Source: JBBDWJ01 sp963824095 (GTDB taxonomy: Bacteria; Acidobacteriota; Terriglobia; Bryobacterales; UBA6623). Taken from it: a stretch of DNA of 64,000 bases. Each line of letters begins with the position of its first letter. Within the stretch, counting starts at the first letter, position 1. Position numbers and translations under genes: made by a program. Under the pieces are notes generated by a model. That model was not told the DNA's origin. It made no database searches and saw only the letters and a program-made list of their open reading frames with translations. The stretch spans positions 124,001 through 188,000 of the forward strand of contig CAWGNS010000005.1 of NCBI GenBank assembly GCA_963824095.1, read 5' to 3'. This document shows positions 9,516 through 20,450 of the stretch, one piece after another.

Positions 9516-9980
9516 TTCCCGTGCCAGCCGCAGCCCGGAAGCTGCCCGGATCCAGCCGCCCGCATACCGTCGCGCCGCGCCAACCGAGGGCGGCGTGACG
9601 GCCCGGCGGCACCAGGCCCAGCGCGCCTCCCCGCCCCGCGGGCAAACGGGATGTTTTTCCGGAAACGAAACACGCGCGCCCTGCCCGCAATCGAGCGGAC
9701 GCTAAGGCCGGAAAAATCATGGCGTAATTGCGCGCTGATGTTCGGTAAGCCGAACAAGACCCTCCCATAGCGCCGGCGACGGCCGGTTGAATCGCCGGAG
9801 CCACCTCGGTTGCTGTTGACGCTGGGTGGGTATCACTGCTACAAACAGAACCATAACAGTGTTGTTTTCCCGAAGATCGGGGCTCTAAATATTTCCGGGA
9901 TGGAGCACCCACGCCCGCAAAACTGCGCATTTCCGGAACTTTACCCTCCTGAGGCGCCCCAGAAAGAAGTCTCCGCCGCA
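9516..9980. other. Intergenic region upstream of the response regulator
   Basis: 465 bp after the efflux operon. GC-rich in the first half and AT-richer from about 9820 (TCTAAATATTTCC near 9882-9898), where the promoter of the next gene probably lies. An in-frame extension of the regulator back to 9810 exists but encodes nothing domain-like. Confidence 0.45.
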
Positions 9981-10427
9981 ATGAGTAGTCACCCTTTGCC
10001 TGTCGTTCTCGTGGCCGAAGACGATCCCGGCGACCGCGCCCTGATGCAGCAAGCGTTTCAGTTGAGCGGCGCTGTGGTCGACGTGCGTTTTGTCGCTAAC
10101 GGCGAAGACCTCGTGAACTACCTCAACCGCCAGCCGCCTTGGGACGCGGCGCCGGCTCCCGATCTGATTCTGCTGGACCTCAACATGCCCCGCATGAGCG
10201 GCCGCGAATCGCTGCGCCTGGTCAAGACGCACCCGCAGCTCAAATCGATCCCGGTGGTCGTGCTCACCTCGTCGCGTGCCGACGAGGACATCGCCGACTG
10301 CTACGCCCACGGCGCCAACAGCTACATCCCCAAGCCCGATTCGCTCGGCGAACTGGTGCGCACGATCACCGTGCTGTGCGAATTCTGGTTCAAGATCGGC
10401 GTGCTGCCCGGTACCGCGGAGCGCTGA
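9981..10427 (+). CDS. Single-domain response regulator, Rcp1-like
   Basis: 148 residues from ATG 9981 (MSSHPLPVVLVAEDDPGDR). It is a receiver domain only: acidic pocket AEDD near residue 14, phosphoacceptor Asp in LILLDLNMPRMSGRE near residue 65, switch Thr/Ser in VVVLTSSRADEDI, and conserved Lys in GANSYIPKPDS. The EDDPGDR start and the long alpha4 region are those of Rcp1/CheY-like partners of phytochrome-type kinases. No output domain is present. A plausible partner is the phytochrome-like kinase at 11528-12988, but they are on opposite strands, so this is inference. The start is chosen by domain alignment; the ribosome site (AGAAAGAAG) is weak. Confidence 0.85.
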   Translation: MSSHPLPVVLVAEDDPGDRALMQQAFQLSGAVVDVRFVANGEDLVNYLNRQPPWDAAPAPDLILLDLNMPRMSGRESLRLVKTHPQLKSIPVVVLTSSRADEDIADCYAHGANSYIPKPDSLGELVRTITVLCEFWFKIGVLPGTAER

Positions 10428-11140
10428 TCCCGGAAGGCCGCGGCAGGCGGCGTCCCGCGACCCGTTGGACGATCCAGGCCTTGCGCTTCCTGCGGCGCAG
10501 ACTGTCCCCCATCAGCAGCACCACGGCGAGAGCGAACGCGAGGATGAAGGAAGGTGAGTGCATCGGGAACCCGCGGCAAGCGCTACGCTTCGCAGTGAGA
10601 CCAATCGGTGAGGTTTATCGGCGAGACTTATCGGGAAGCGAAGGAAAGAACCACACTCCCGGTGCCCCCCTGGAGAGTCGTTCTTCCCAACGCCCCCTGG
10701 CTAACTATGAAGTTACCTTGCGGACTTCCTGGAGATCTTAACGGTAAAATCATGGCCGATTCTGTAACGAAATGTATCCAAAGCCCGCCGGTTCGCGGCA
10801 AACCGGCATCCAACCAAAGCCGCCCGCGCCAAACAACGAGACGATATTTTACATTTTCATCGCGCTGTATTGTTTTCATCGCTTTCAGGCGTTAAACCCA
10901 TTGACGAAGCCCAGCAAATGCTGCCATTCTGGGTCAGCCTGCGGTAGCGGCTTTGGAGCTCTCCCGCCGGCGGGCATGCAGTCGCGCCCTTCGGGATCCC
11001 GCCCGCGCCTGTTTGCCGCCAGCTTCTCGGCGTATTCGATGGCGAGTACCCGGCGCCGCCCGTAACCAAGGTAACATCGCGCTCGAAAAGAGCCGCGCCG
11101 CGCCCCAACGCGATGGGACGCACCGCTGGAGCAAACGACA
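10428..11140. other. Intergenic region, no supported gene
   Basis: 713 bp with only short overlapping frames (under 100 codons) on both strands that match no family I know. Part of it (10735-10920) is AT-richer than the surroundings. No repeat or RNA gene was recognised. Confidence 0.4.
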
Positions 11141-11494
11141 ATGCAGGTGGAACTGGAGCTCGAGGGGCTCAGCAGTCTCGAGTTGGTCCGGCTCTCAAAT
11201 TTGTTTGAGACTCTTACCGAATGCAAGCGGTCGAAGGCCTTCAACCGCTTTCTGTTCTGGGTGGCTCGTGAATCCGAGCGCGAGATCCACGGTCGCCGCC
11301 TGAAGGTACCGCTGCGCCACGCGGTCAGCGTCGACGTAACTCGCATGCGCCCGGGCGAGTTGCTGTTTCTGCAACGCCAACTGCAGGACTGGGAGGCCGA
11401 GTTCGGCAAGCATGCGATGGGGCAGCTCGTGGAGCTGTTCTGGCGGGCCAGCGTGGGGCTGCGCTCGAGTTCTCTGGGCGGCTGGCCCAACTAG
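11141..11494 (+). CDS. Small protein of unknown function
   Basis: 117 residues, charged and leucine-rich (MQVELELEGLSSLELVRLSN), no signal peptide, no cysteine pair and no membrane segment. I do not recognise the family. The composition suggests a small helical soluble protein, and the frame has normal codon bias for this genome. It lies tail-to-tail with the kinase operon that ends at 11528. A weak GGAG lies about 11 bases upstream of the ATG. It could be a small regulator, but nothing shows this directly. Confidence 0.55.
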   Translation: MQVELELEGLSSLELVRLSNLFETLTECKRSKAFNRFLFWVARESEREIHGRRLKVPLRHAVSVDVTRMRPGELLFLQRQLQDWEAEFGKHAMGQLVELFWRASVGLRSSSLGGWPN

Positions 11495-11527
11495 GGGTCT
11501 CGCGCGCACCGCGGCTGCTAACGCCGC

Positions 11528-12987
11528 TCATTCCGCCGGAATGACGAAGCGGACCGTGGCGCCCTTGCCCGCCTCCGACTCCACCCAGATGCGCCCGCCG
11601 TGCCGCTCCACGATGGTTTTGCACAGCGCCAGGCCGATGCCCGTGCCGGGGTACTGCTCGGCGTGGTGCAGCTTCTCGAACACACCAAAGATCTGCTCCG
11701 CATAGCGCGGGTCGATTCCGATGCCGCGGTCTTCCACGCGGAATTCCCAGGCCCCGTCGACCGCTTCGGCGGCCACGCCAACCTCGGGCGGGGCATCGCC
11801 GCAGAACTTGACCGCGTTACTGAGCAGGTTCTGGAACAACTGCACGATCTGGATTCTGTCGGCGTGGATCGTCGGTAGCTTGCCGCAGCTCACCACCGCG
11901 CCGCTGCGCCGGATGAGTCCGCCCAACTGGGCCTGGGCGTCTTGCAGGGCGACATTGCAGTCGGTCGGCTGGAATTCGGTTTCGGCGCGGCCGGCGCGGG
12001 CGTACTCCAGCAGGTCTTGAACCAGTTGCCTCATGCGCGAGGCGGCGCCGGTCACCAATTCCAGATACTGGTCGGCCTCGCTATCGAGCCGGGCGTGGTA
12101 GCGCGCCGCCAGCCGCTGCGCGAAGCTCGAAACCGTCCGCAGCGGCTCCTGCAGGTGGTGGGCGGCGATGAAGGCGAAGCGTTCGAGCTCTTCGGCGTGC
12201 CGGATGATCAGCTCCTCGGCCATCTTGCGTTCGGTGATGTCGCGCGAGATCCCGATCAGGCCGCGGACGCGATCGTGGGAGTCGATGATCGGCACCTTGG
12301 TGGTCGAGTACCACTGCGAGCCGCCCGACGCCCCGCTCAGCCGCTCGACCTTGTCGACGACAGGCTTGGCCGAGCGGATGATCTCGCGCTCCTGCTCCAG
12401 CGCGGGGCCGGCGAACTCGGCGGCGAAGTAGTCGCTATCGCTCTTGCCGGCGGCCTCGGCGCAATCGGCGATGCCCAGCAGCCGGGCCATCGACTGGTTG
12501 ATGCGTTCGAAGCGCGACTCGGTGTCCTTGAAATAGATCGTGTCGGGCATGTTGTCCAGCAGCGCGCGCAGCAGGTAGCGCTCGTGGGCCAGCTCGACCT
12601 GCAACTGGTAGTGCTCGGCCGCCTTGACGACCTTCATCTTCAGGTCGTCGGGGTCCCACGGCTTCTGGACGTAGGAATAGATCTTACCGTCGTTGACGGC
12701 GCGCACCAGCGCGTCCCAGTCGCTATAGCCGGTGATGAGCAGGCGCGTCGCCAGCGACAGCGAGCGGGCCTCCTGCAAAAATTCGTCTCCCGAAAGGCCG
12801 GGCATGCGCTGGTCCGACAGAATCACGGCGACGCCGTCTTCCCGCAGCCGGCCCAGGGCGGACTCGCCGCTGGTGCTGGTCACGACCGCAAACTCGTCCT
12901 CCAGCAAATCCTGAATGCTGGTGAGGATCTGCGGCTCGTCGTCGACGACCATGACCTTCACGCGGGCCTGCCGTGCGTCGTGTTGCA

Positions 12988-12988
<1 letters not shown>
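11528..12988 (-). CDS. Hybrid sensor kinase REC-PAS-HisKA-HATPase, last gene of chemosensory operon
   Basis: 486 residues from ATG 12988, overlapping the previous stop by one base (TGATG). Receiver domain at about 12-125 (KVMVVDDEPQILTS; Asp in VILSDQRMPGLSG; KPWDPDD), of the kind found in RpfG-like proteins. Then PAS (about 140-265, LLDNMPDTIYFKDTESRFE, ending GISRDITERK). The HisKA box reads FIAAHHLQEPLRTVSSFAQ (phospho-His near 275), close to phytochrome-type kinases. The HATPase has LLSNAVKFCGDAP (N box, about 389), DRGIGIDPRY and GTGIGLALCK. An N-terminal receiver makes it a likely target of phosphate from CheA. It has no membrane span, so it acts in the cytoplasm. Its own target is unknown. 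Confidence 0.9.
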
Positions 12989-14822
<1,834 letters not shown>

Positions 14823-14823
<1 letters not shown>

Positions 14824-15872
14824 CACTCCCCCTCCACGAGGTTCGCAACCCACTCGACGATGCGCGGCGCGATGGCCGGCAGCGGCAACAGCTCGTCGGC
14901 GGCTCCCAAACGCGCCGCCGCCGCGGGCATGCCATAGACCACCGCGGTCGAGGCGTCCTCGGCGATGCAGAAGCCGCCGGCGCGGTGCAGCGCTAGCAGG
15001 CCGTCGGCGCCGTCTTCGCCCATCCCAGTCAACAGCACCCCCAGGCCTTGCGGCCCCAGGCTTTGCGCCATCGACTCGAACAACACCGTCGCCGAAGGCC
15101 GCTGCGCGCACACCGGGTCGGCCGCGTCCAGGCAGACGCAGTCTTGCGCCAGGCGCAGGTGGCGGTCGGCGGCCGCCATATAGACCGTGCCGGGCGTCAT
15201 CGTCCTGGGGGCGTCGATCACCTCCACCGGGCAGGGACAGACCGAGCCGAGCCAGGCGGCGAAGCCCGCCAGAAAGCCCGGCGTCATGTGCTGCACGACG
15301 GCGATCGGCAGCGGGAAATCGGCGCCCAGCCCGTTGAGCAGCACCATCAGCGCGTTGGGCCCGCCGGTCGAGGCCCCGATCCCCAGCGCCCGCGGCGTCC
15401 CCGGCAAGCGCCGCGGCCCGCGCGGCGCCGCGGCGGCAACGTTGCGCGGAACCCGCTGCCGCACGACCTGCACCTGGCTCATGATCGCCAGTTGCGTGCA
15501 GACCCGCTCGGCCAGCAGCGCATAGTGGGCCTGCGTGGTTCCCACCGGTTTTTCGACCACCGACAGCGCGCCGGCCTGCAGCGCGCTCATGGTGATTTTC
15601 AAGTCCTCGGCCTCGACGCTCGCCGACACCACCACGATCGGCGTCGGCCGCCGCGACATGATACGCCGCGTCGCCTCCAGCCCGTTCATGCCGGGCAGCC
15701 GGATATCGAGCGAGATCACGTCCGGCGCAGTGCGCTCGAGAATCTCCAGGGCGCGCTCGGCGCTCTCCACCGCCGCGGCCACCTCCAGGCGCGGGTCGCG
15801 CCCGATGATGTAGCCCAGAAACTCGCGGATCACGGCCGAATCCTCGACAATCAAGACCCGAATCTTGCTCAT
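14823..15872 (-). CDS. cheB: Chemotaxis-type protein-glutamate methylesterase CheB
   Basis: 349 residues from ATG 15872. REC domain 1-120 with phospho-Asp56 (VISLDIRLPGMNGLE), then the methylesterase domain with the catalytic triad in place: Ser in LGIGASTGGPNAL (near 168), His in VVQHMTPGFLAGF, and Asp in LTGMGEDGADGLL. It removes methyl groups from the receptor (and deamidates Gln), resetting the array when phosphorylated by CheA. It overlaps CheA by 4 bp (ATGA). In Wsp-like operons the equivalent is WspF. Length and motifs are normal, so it should be active. Confidence 0.95.
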
Positions 15873-18160
15873 ACCATCTGTCGGATCGTCTGCAGCAGCT
15901 CCTGCTGGTCGAACTTGCGCTTCACGACATAGGCGTCGGCGCCCAGCAGCAGGCCGCGCTCCTGTTCCTCGCGGCGCTCCATCGAGGTCACGATAATGAC
16001 CGGAATACCCGCGAGCTGCTTGTCCTTCTTGATCTCCTCCAGCAGCGCGTAGCCGTCCATGCGCGGCATCTGGATGTCGGTGATCACCAGATCGGCCTTC
16101 TGGACGCGCAGTTGCGCCAGCGCCTCGACGCCGTCGACCGCCACCCGCACGCGGTAGCCGTGCGTTTCGAGGATCGTCTTTTCGAGTGAGCGCGTGGTGA
16201 TCGAGTCGTCGACCACCAGGATCGCCGGCGCCTGCGGCCGCTCGGCCGGCGCGACGGCGAAGCGGGCCGGCCGCGTGGCCGCGTCCCCCGCCGCGGCAAC
16301 CAGGCCGGCCGCGTTGAGCACCACCGCAACCGTGCCGTCGTCGAGCAGGATGCCCCCGGCGCTGTGGCCGGCGTGCCGCGGCTTGAGGCCCAGCTCGCGC
16401 ACGATGGCGTCGCGCTGCGCCACGAAGCCTTCCACGGCCACGCCCAGGCGGGCGCTTCCCGAACGCAGCACCATCACCGGCAGCCAGCGCTCGCCGGCCC
16501 GCGCGGGCTCGCTTTCGAGTCCCAGCAGATCCTCGATCCTCGTCAACGGGAGGGGCCGACCCTGGTAGGAGAACACCGCCCTGCCCCCGACGGTTTCGAC
16601 TTCGCTCGCCGCAACGCGGCACAGCCGCTCGATCGAATGTGCCGCAACGGCGAGTTGCCGGCCGCGGCAGCCCACCAGCACGAAGTTCTGGCTGGAGACC
16701 GTCAGCGGCACCAGCAGCGCGATACAGGTTCCGGCGCGGCCGCGAAACTCCAGCTCGAGGCTGCCGTGGAGCCGCCGCACCTGCTCGTCGACGACCGAAA
16801 GCCCCATGCCGCGGCCCGCCAGGTCGGTGACGGACGCCAGAGTCGAAAATCCCGGCCGCAAGATCAGCCGCGCCAATTCGTCGGGCGAGCGCGAAGCGGC
16901 TTCGTCCTCCGCCAGCAAGCGCCGCGACACCGCCACGCGCGACACCGCCTCGATATCGATGCCGCGCCCATCGTCGTCGACGGCCGCCCGCAGCAGGTTG
17001 CCGCGCGTCTCCAGGCGCAGGGTGACCGCGCCGGCCGGCTCCTTGCCGGCCCGCGAACGCTCCGCCGGCGGCTCGATGCCGTGGCAGACGGCGTTGCGCA
17101 GCAGATGCATCAGCGGGTCCTTGAGCGCCTGCAACACCATGCGGTCGGCCTCGACGTCGAGGCCTTCGCAGTGGAATTCGAGTTGCTTTCCCTCGTCGCG
17201 GGAGAGCTCGCGCACCATGCGCCGGAAGTTCCCGAAGACGCTTTCGGCCGGCGCCATCCGCGCCCGCCGGACCTGCTCCTGGAGGTGTTCGCCGAGGTGC
17301 CGCAGCGACCAGGCGTTGTGCCGCTGGGCCTGCCCCAGGGCGCGGGCCTGGCTCGAAAGCGTCCGCCACTGCGTGTCCAGGCCGTCGAGATAGCGCCCCA
17401 CCCGCGCAAATTCGGGCTGCGCGGCAATGCGGCGCAGCGGCAATGCGGCGACCTCGCGCAGGCGGTCCCATTCGCGCTCCATCGCGGCGATCGAGCGCCG
17501 CAGCGCGCCCACCTGTCCCGCCAGACGATCCTGATCGAGCGTTGCGGTGGTCAACTGGCCCGCCGAGGCCAGCAGCCGGTCGAGCGTCTCGGTCCGCACC
17601 CGCACGGTGTCGGGGGCGACGCCCAGGATGCCCGCGTTCGCGGCAGCTTCGGCCGGCGGCGTGCCCGGTTCCCCCGAGGCGTCCGATCCCCTGGCTCCTG
17701 CGGACCTCGCGCCGCTTCCCAAAGGCCCGGCGCCTTTCTCTTCCGGGGCGGCAAGCGGCGTTGCGGCCGCCGGTTGCAGACCCAGCAAAGCGTCGATCGC
17801 CTCCAGCGCCGGCCGCCGCCCGCCGGCTGCATCCGCCGCCGGCGGGTTTCCCGAGGCGGCGTCCTCGATCGCATCGAGCACCTGCTGGATCACTTCGAGC
17901 ACCTGCAGGTCCGGCGCCAAAGCGCCCTCGCGCACCCGCGAGAACAAGGTCTCCAGGCGATGCGCCAGCGTCTCGATGGGGCGCAGATCGACCGCCCGCG
18001 CGGCCCCCTTGAGACTGTGGGCGCGGCGGAACGCCTCATCGAGCTGCGGGCCCGGCCCCGCCGACGGCTGCAGGTGGACCAGCAGCGAGCGCATCTGTTC
18101 GACGTGCTCCTTTTGCTCGATCTGGAAGATGCCCAGCAGTTTTTGGCGTATGTCGCTCAC
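15869..18160 (-). CDS. cheA: Chemotaxis-type histidine kinase CheA with C-terminal receiver
   Basis: 763 residues from GTG 18160, overlapping the receptor stop by 4 bp (GTGA). Hpt domain with phospho-His48 (AFRRAHSLKGAARA), an Ala/Pro-rich linker where a P2 domain would be, a dimer/linker part, HATPase (HLLRNAVCHGIEPPAERS near 350, DDDGRGIDIEAV, GRGMGLSVVDEQV), CheW-like domain (about 490-620), and a receiver at about 640-763 (ILVVDDSITTRSLE, Asp in LVITDIQMPRMDG near 698). The CheA-REC form is that of WspE/FrzE-like kinases. It phosphorylates CheB and probably the receivers of the two downstream hybrid kinases; its own receiver may act as a phosphate sink. Confidence 0.95.
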   Translation of the reverse strand: MSDIRQKLLGIFQIEQKEHVEQMRSLLVHLQPSAGPGPQLDEAFRRAHSLKGAARAVDLRPIETLAHRLETLFSRVREGALAPDLQVLEVIQQVLDAIEDAASGNPPAADAAGGRRPALEAIDALLGLQPAAATPLAAPEEKGAGPLGSGARSAGARGSDASGEPGTPPAEAAANAGILGVAPDTVRVRTETLDRLLASAGQLTTATLDQDRLAGQVGALRRSIAAMEREWDRLREVAALPLRRIAAQPEFARVGRYLDGLDTQWRTLSSQARALGQAQRHNAWSLRHLGEHLQEQVRRARMAPAESVFGNFRRMVRELSRDEGKQLEFHCEGLDVEADRMVLQALKDPLMHLLRNAVCHGIEPPAERSRAGKEPAGAVTLRLETRGNLLRAAVDDDGRGIDIEAVSRVAVSRRLLAEDEAASRSPDELARLILRPGFSTLASVTDLAGRGMGLSVVDEQVRRLHGSLELEFRGRAGTCIALLVPLTVSSQNFVLVGCRGRQLAVAAHSIERLCRVAASEVETVGGRAVFSYQGRPLPLTRIEDLLGLESEPARAGERWLPVMVLRSGSARLGVAVEGFVAQRDAIVRELGLKPRHAGHSAGGILLDDGTVAVVLNAAGLVAAAGDAATRPARFAVAPAERPQAPAILVVDDSITTRSLEKTILETHGYRVRVAVDGVEALAQLRVQKADLVITDIQMPRMDGYALLEEIKKDKQLAGIPVIIVTSMERREEQERGLLLGADAYVVKRKFDQQELLQTIRQMV

Positions 18161-19833
18161 ACCCGGTATCTCTCGACCGCCTTGGAGAGTTGCTGCGCCA
18201 GGGCGTTGACGTTGGCCGCCGCCTGCTCGAGCTGCCTGGTGCTGCCGGCGGTCTGCTCGCTGGCTTGCCCGATGCTGCGCACCGCCTGCGCCACCTGATC
18301 GAAACCGATCTGCTGCTGGTTGGCCCCCGCCACGATCTGCTGAAAAGCCTGCACGCTTTGCGCGACGCTTTCGGTCAACTGCCGGATCGTGCCGTCGGCG
18401 ATATCGGCCTGCTGCTTGCCCGATTCGGACCGCTTCACCGCTTCCTCGGTGAGCATCACCGAGGTATTGATCCCTTTTTGAATCTCTCCCAGGATCGAGC
18501 GCACCTGCACGGTCGCCTCTTTGGACTGGTCGGCGAGGTTTTTGATCTCGCTGGCCACTACCGAGAAGGTGCGGCCATGCTCGCCGGCCGCCGAGGCCTC
18601 GATGGCGGCGTTGAGCGCCAGCAGGTGCGACTGCTCGGCGACGTCGTTCACGGTGGCGATGATTTCGCCGATGGAGGCGGTCTTCTCGCTCAAGGTCAGC
18701 ACGTTCTCGGCGACCGCTTCGGCCTGCTCGCGAATCATCTCCATGGTGCGTGTGGTGTTCTGGACCGCCTGCAGCCCCGAGTTGCCGGCGGCGGAGGTGG
18801 CTTCGGCCGCCGCCACCACCTGCCGCGCGCGGTCGGAGATCTGGGCCGCGGCCTGACTGATCTCGGCCATCGTCGCGGTGGTCTGCTGCACGGCGCTGGC
18901 CTGCTCGCTGCTGCTGGCGGCCTGCTGCTGGGTCGAAGCCAGAATCTCGCCGGTGGCGGCGTTGAGGTTTTCGGTGGCCTGGCGGGTTTGCGAGGCAACC
19001 TCGCGCAGCCCGGCGACCATCGCGTTGAGGCTGGCGCCCAACTCGCCCAGCTCGTCGCCCCGCACGGCCTGCGCCTGCCCGGTCAGGTCGCCCTCGCCGA
19101 TGCGGCCGACGAAGTCCATGAAGGTCTTGAGCGGCGCGGTGATCGAGCGCTGGATGGCGACGCTCGACAGCACCCCGATCAACAGCGCCGCCCCTAGCGC
19201 CAGCAAGGTCGACGTTCTGGCCGAAGCGTACAGTCGGGCGTTTTCGGCCCGGCCGATCTCGACCTGCTCGAGCGTCGCCTGGCGCAACTCGACCAGCTTG
19301 GCGTCGAACGCCTGACGCAGCTGTTCCTGCTGCGCGGTGCGGCCGGCGACCTTGTTCCATGCGCCGCGGTTGATCATCCCGAACTGCAGCTCGCTCTCGG
19401 CCGAGAGCTGTTGCAGCGCCTCGCTCGCTTCCTCGACGAGCTGCCTGATCTTGCGGTATTGCGCGACGCGCGGCGGCGACTCGGCGGACTGCTCGGCCCT
19501 GCGGGCGGCGCTTTGCGCTTTGTCGAGCAACCCCGTCGTCCGGGCCTGCACCTCGCGCCAGCGTTGCTGCGGCTGCAAGGGGTCCTCGCTGGGCAGGTGG
19601 ATCTTGCGCAGCAACGGCAGAACCGTGGCCTTGCCGGCAATAGTGCGCATCTGCTGCTGGTTTTCCGATACCTCCTGCAACAGCGCCAGGAAGACGAAAT
19701 CGTGGTCGGCCACTTCGGCCGCAAGCGCGGTCACCTGCGACAGCTTCCGCAGCCCATACCAGCCCAACCCCAGGCTCACGCAAACGACGACACCAAACCC
19801 CAGCAGGATCCGGAAGCCGATCCTCAATTTCAT
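18157..19833 (-). CDS. Methyl-accepting chemotaxis protein (array receptor)
   Basis: 558 residues from ATG 19833. Membrane helix 1 at about 8-25, a periplasmic four-helix-bundle-type domain (about 26-207), membrane helix 2 at about 208-227, HAMP (about 228-280), then the cytoplasmic signalling hairpin whose tip reads IGEIIATVNDVAEQSHLLAL NAAIEASAAGEHG in two pieces. The tail ends AVERYRV with no CheR/CheB-tethering pentapeptide. It is the only receptor of the operon and so defines its input, which in Wsp-like systems is surface contact; the ligand here is not known. Overlaps CheW (4 bp) and CheA (4 bp). Confidence 0.93.
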   Translation of the reverse strand: MKLRIGFRILLGFGVVVCVSLGLGWYGLRKLSQVTALAAEVADHDFVFLALLQEVSENQQQMRTIAGKATVLPLLRKIHLPSEDPLQPQQRWREVQARTTGLLDKAQSAARRAEQSAESPPRVAQYRKIRQLVEEASEALQQLSAESELQFGMINRGAWNKVAGRTAQQEQLRQAFDAKLVELRQATLEQVEIGRAENARLYASARTSTLLALGAALLIGVLSSVAIQRSITAPLKTFMDFVGRIGEGDLTGQAQAVRGDELGELGASLNAMVAGLREVASQTRQATENLNAATGEILASTQQQAASSSEQASAVQQTTATMAEISQAAAQISDRARQVVAAAEATSAAGNSGLQAVQNTTRTMEMIREQAEAVAENVLTLSEKTASIGEIIATVNDVAEQSHLLALNAAIEASAAGEHGRTFSVVASEIKNLADQSKEATVQVRSILGEIQKGINTSVMLTEEAVKRSESGKQQADIADGTIRQLTESVAQSVQAFQQIVAGANQQQIGFDQVAQAVRSIGQASEQTAGSTRQLEQAAANVNALAQQLSKAVERYRV

Positions 19834-20450
19834 GCGAAATCTCCTTGCCCCAACAGCGCTTCGGCGTCGAGTAGCGTGACGCGGTCCGCCGTCACCCCCT
19901 TGGAGTAGGGGGAGGACTGCGCGGCGCGCTGCCAGTCGCCGGGCCGCAGCGCGCGCACCGCCAATAGCTGATCGACCCGCAGCGCGCCGGGCCGCTCGCC
20001 GCGCCGCAGCAGCACGGCATAGCCCGGCGGCCGGCCAGCGCCCGCGGCCTGAACCGAGCCCGGGCCGGCGACGGTTGCCGCCGGCGGCGGCAGACCCAGC
20101 AACAGCGCCGTTTCCCAGACCGGCTCGATCCGGCCGCGCGCATTGACGACCCCGGCCAATTCCCGGGGCGAGCCGGGTATGGGAGTGATCGCCGGCGCTT
20201 CGATCACCTCGCGCACCTGCCCCAGCTCCAGCGCGTAGCGCTCCGCACCGACCGCGAACAGCAGCACCTCCTGGGCCTCGTCCCGTACAGTCGCGGCGGC
20301 GACGGGCCGCGCCAGTTCGGCCGCGCGCTTTCGGTAGACCCGCTCCAGATGCCCGGGGTCGGCTCCGGCGCCTTCGGCCAGGGCGGCAGCGCCGCGTTGC
20401 AGCCGGCGGCGCGCGGCGTTCCAATCGGCCGGGGATTCGTTATCAGGCAC
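19830..20450 (-). CDS. cheW: CheW-like coupling protein with N-terminal extension
   Basis: 206 residues from GTG 20450; it starts 8 bp inside the CheR gene. Residues about 1-60 are a helical extension not found in plain CheW. The CheW fold follows (EVLLFAVGAERYALELGQVREVIEAP, then PRELAGVVNARGRIEPV). It ties receptor to CheA. Two CheW genes on either side of cheR are the arrangement of wspB and wspD. This copy, next to the receptor, would be the WspB/WspD equivalent, but the extension means the assignment is loose. Confidence 0.88.
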   Translation of the reverse strand: MPDNESPADWNAARRRLQRGAAALAEGAGADPGHLERVYRKRAAELARPVAAATVRDEAQEVLLFAVGAERYALELGQVREVIEAPAITPIPGSPRELAGVVNARGRIEPVWETALLLGLPPPAATVAGPGSVQAAGAGRPPGYAVLLRRGERPGALRVDQLLAVRALRPGDWQRAAQSSPYSKGVTADRVTLLDAEALLGQGDFA

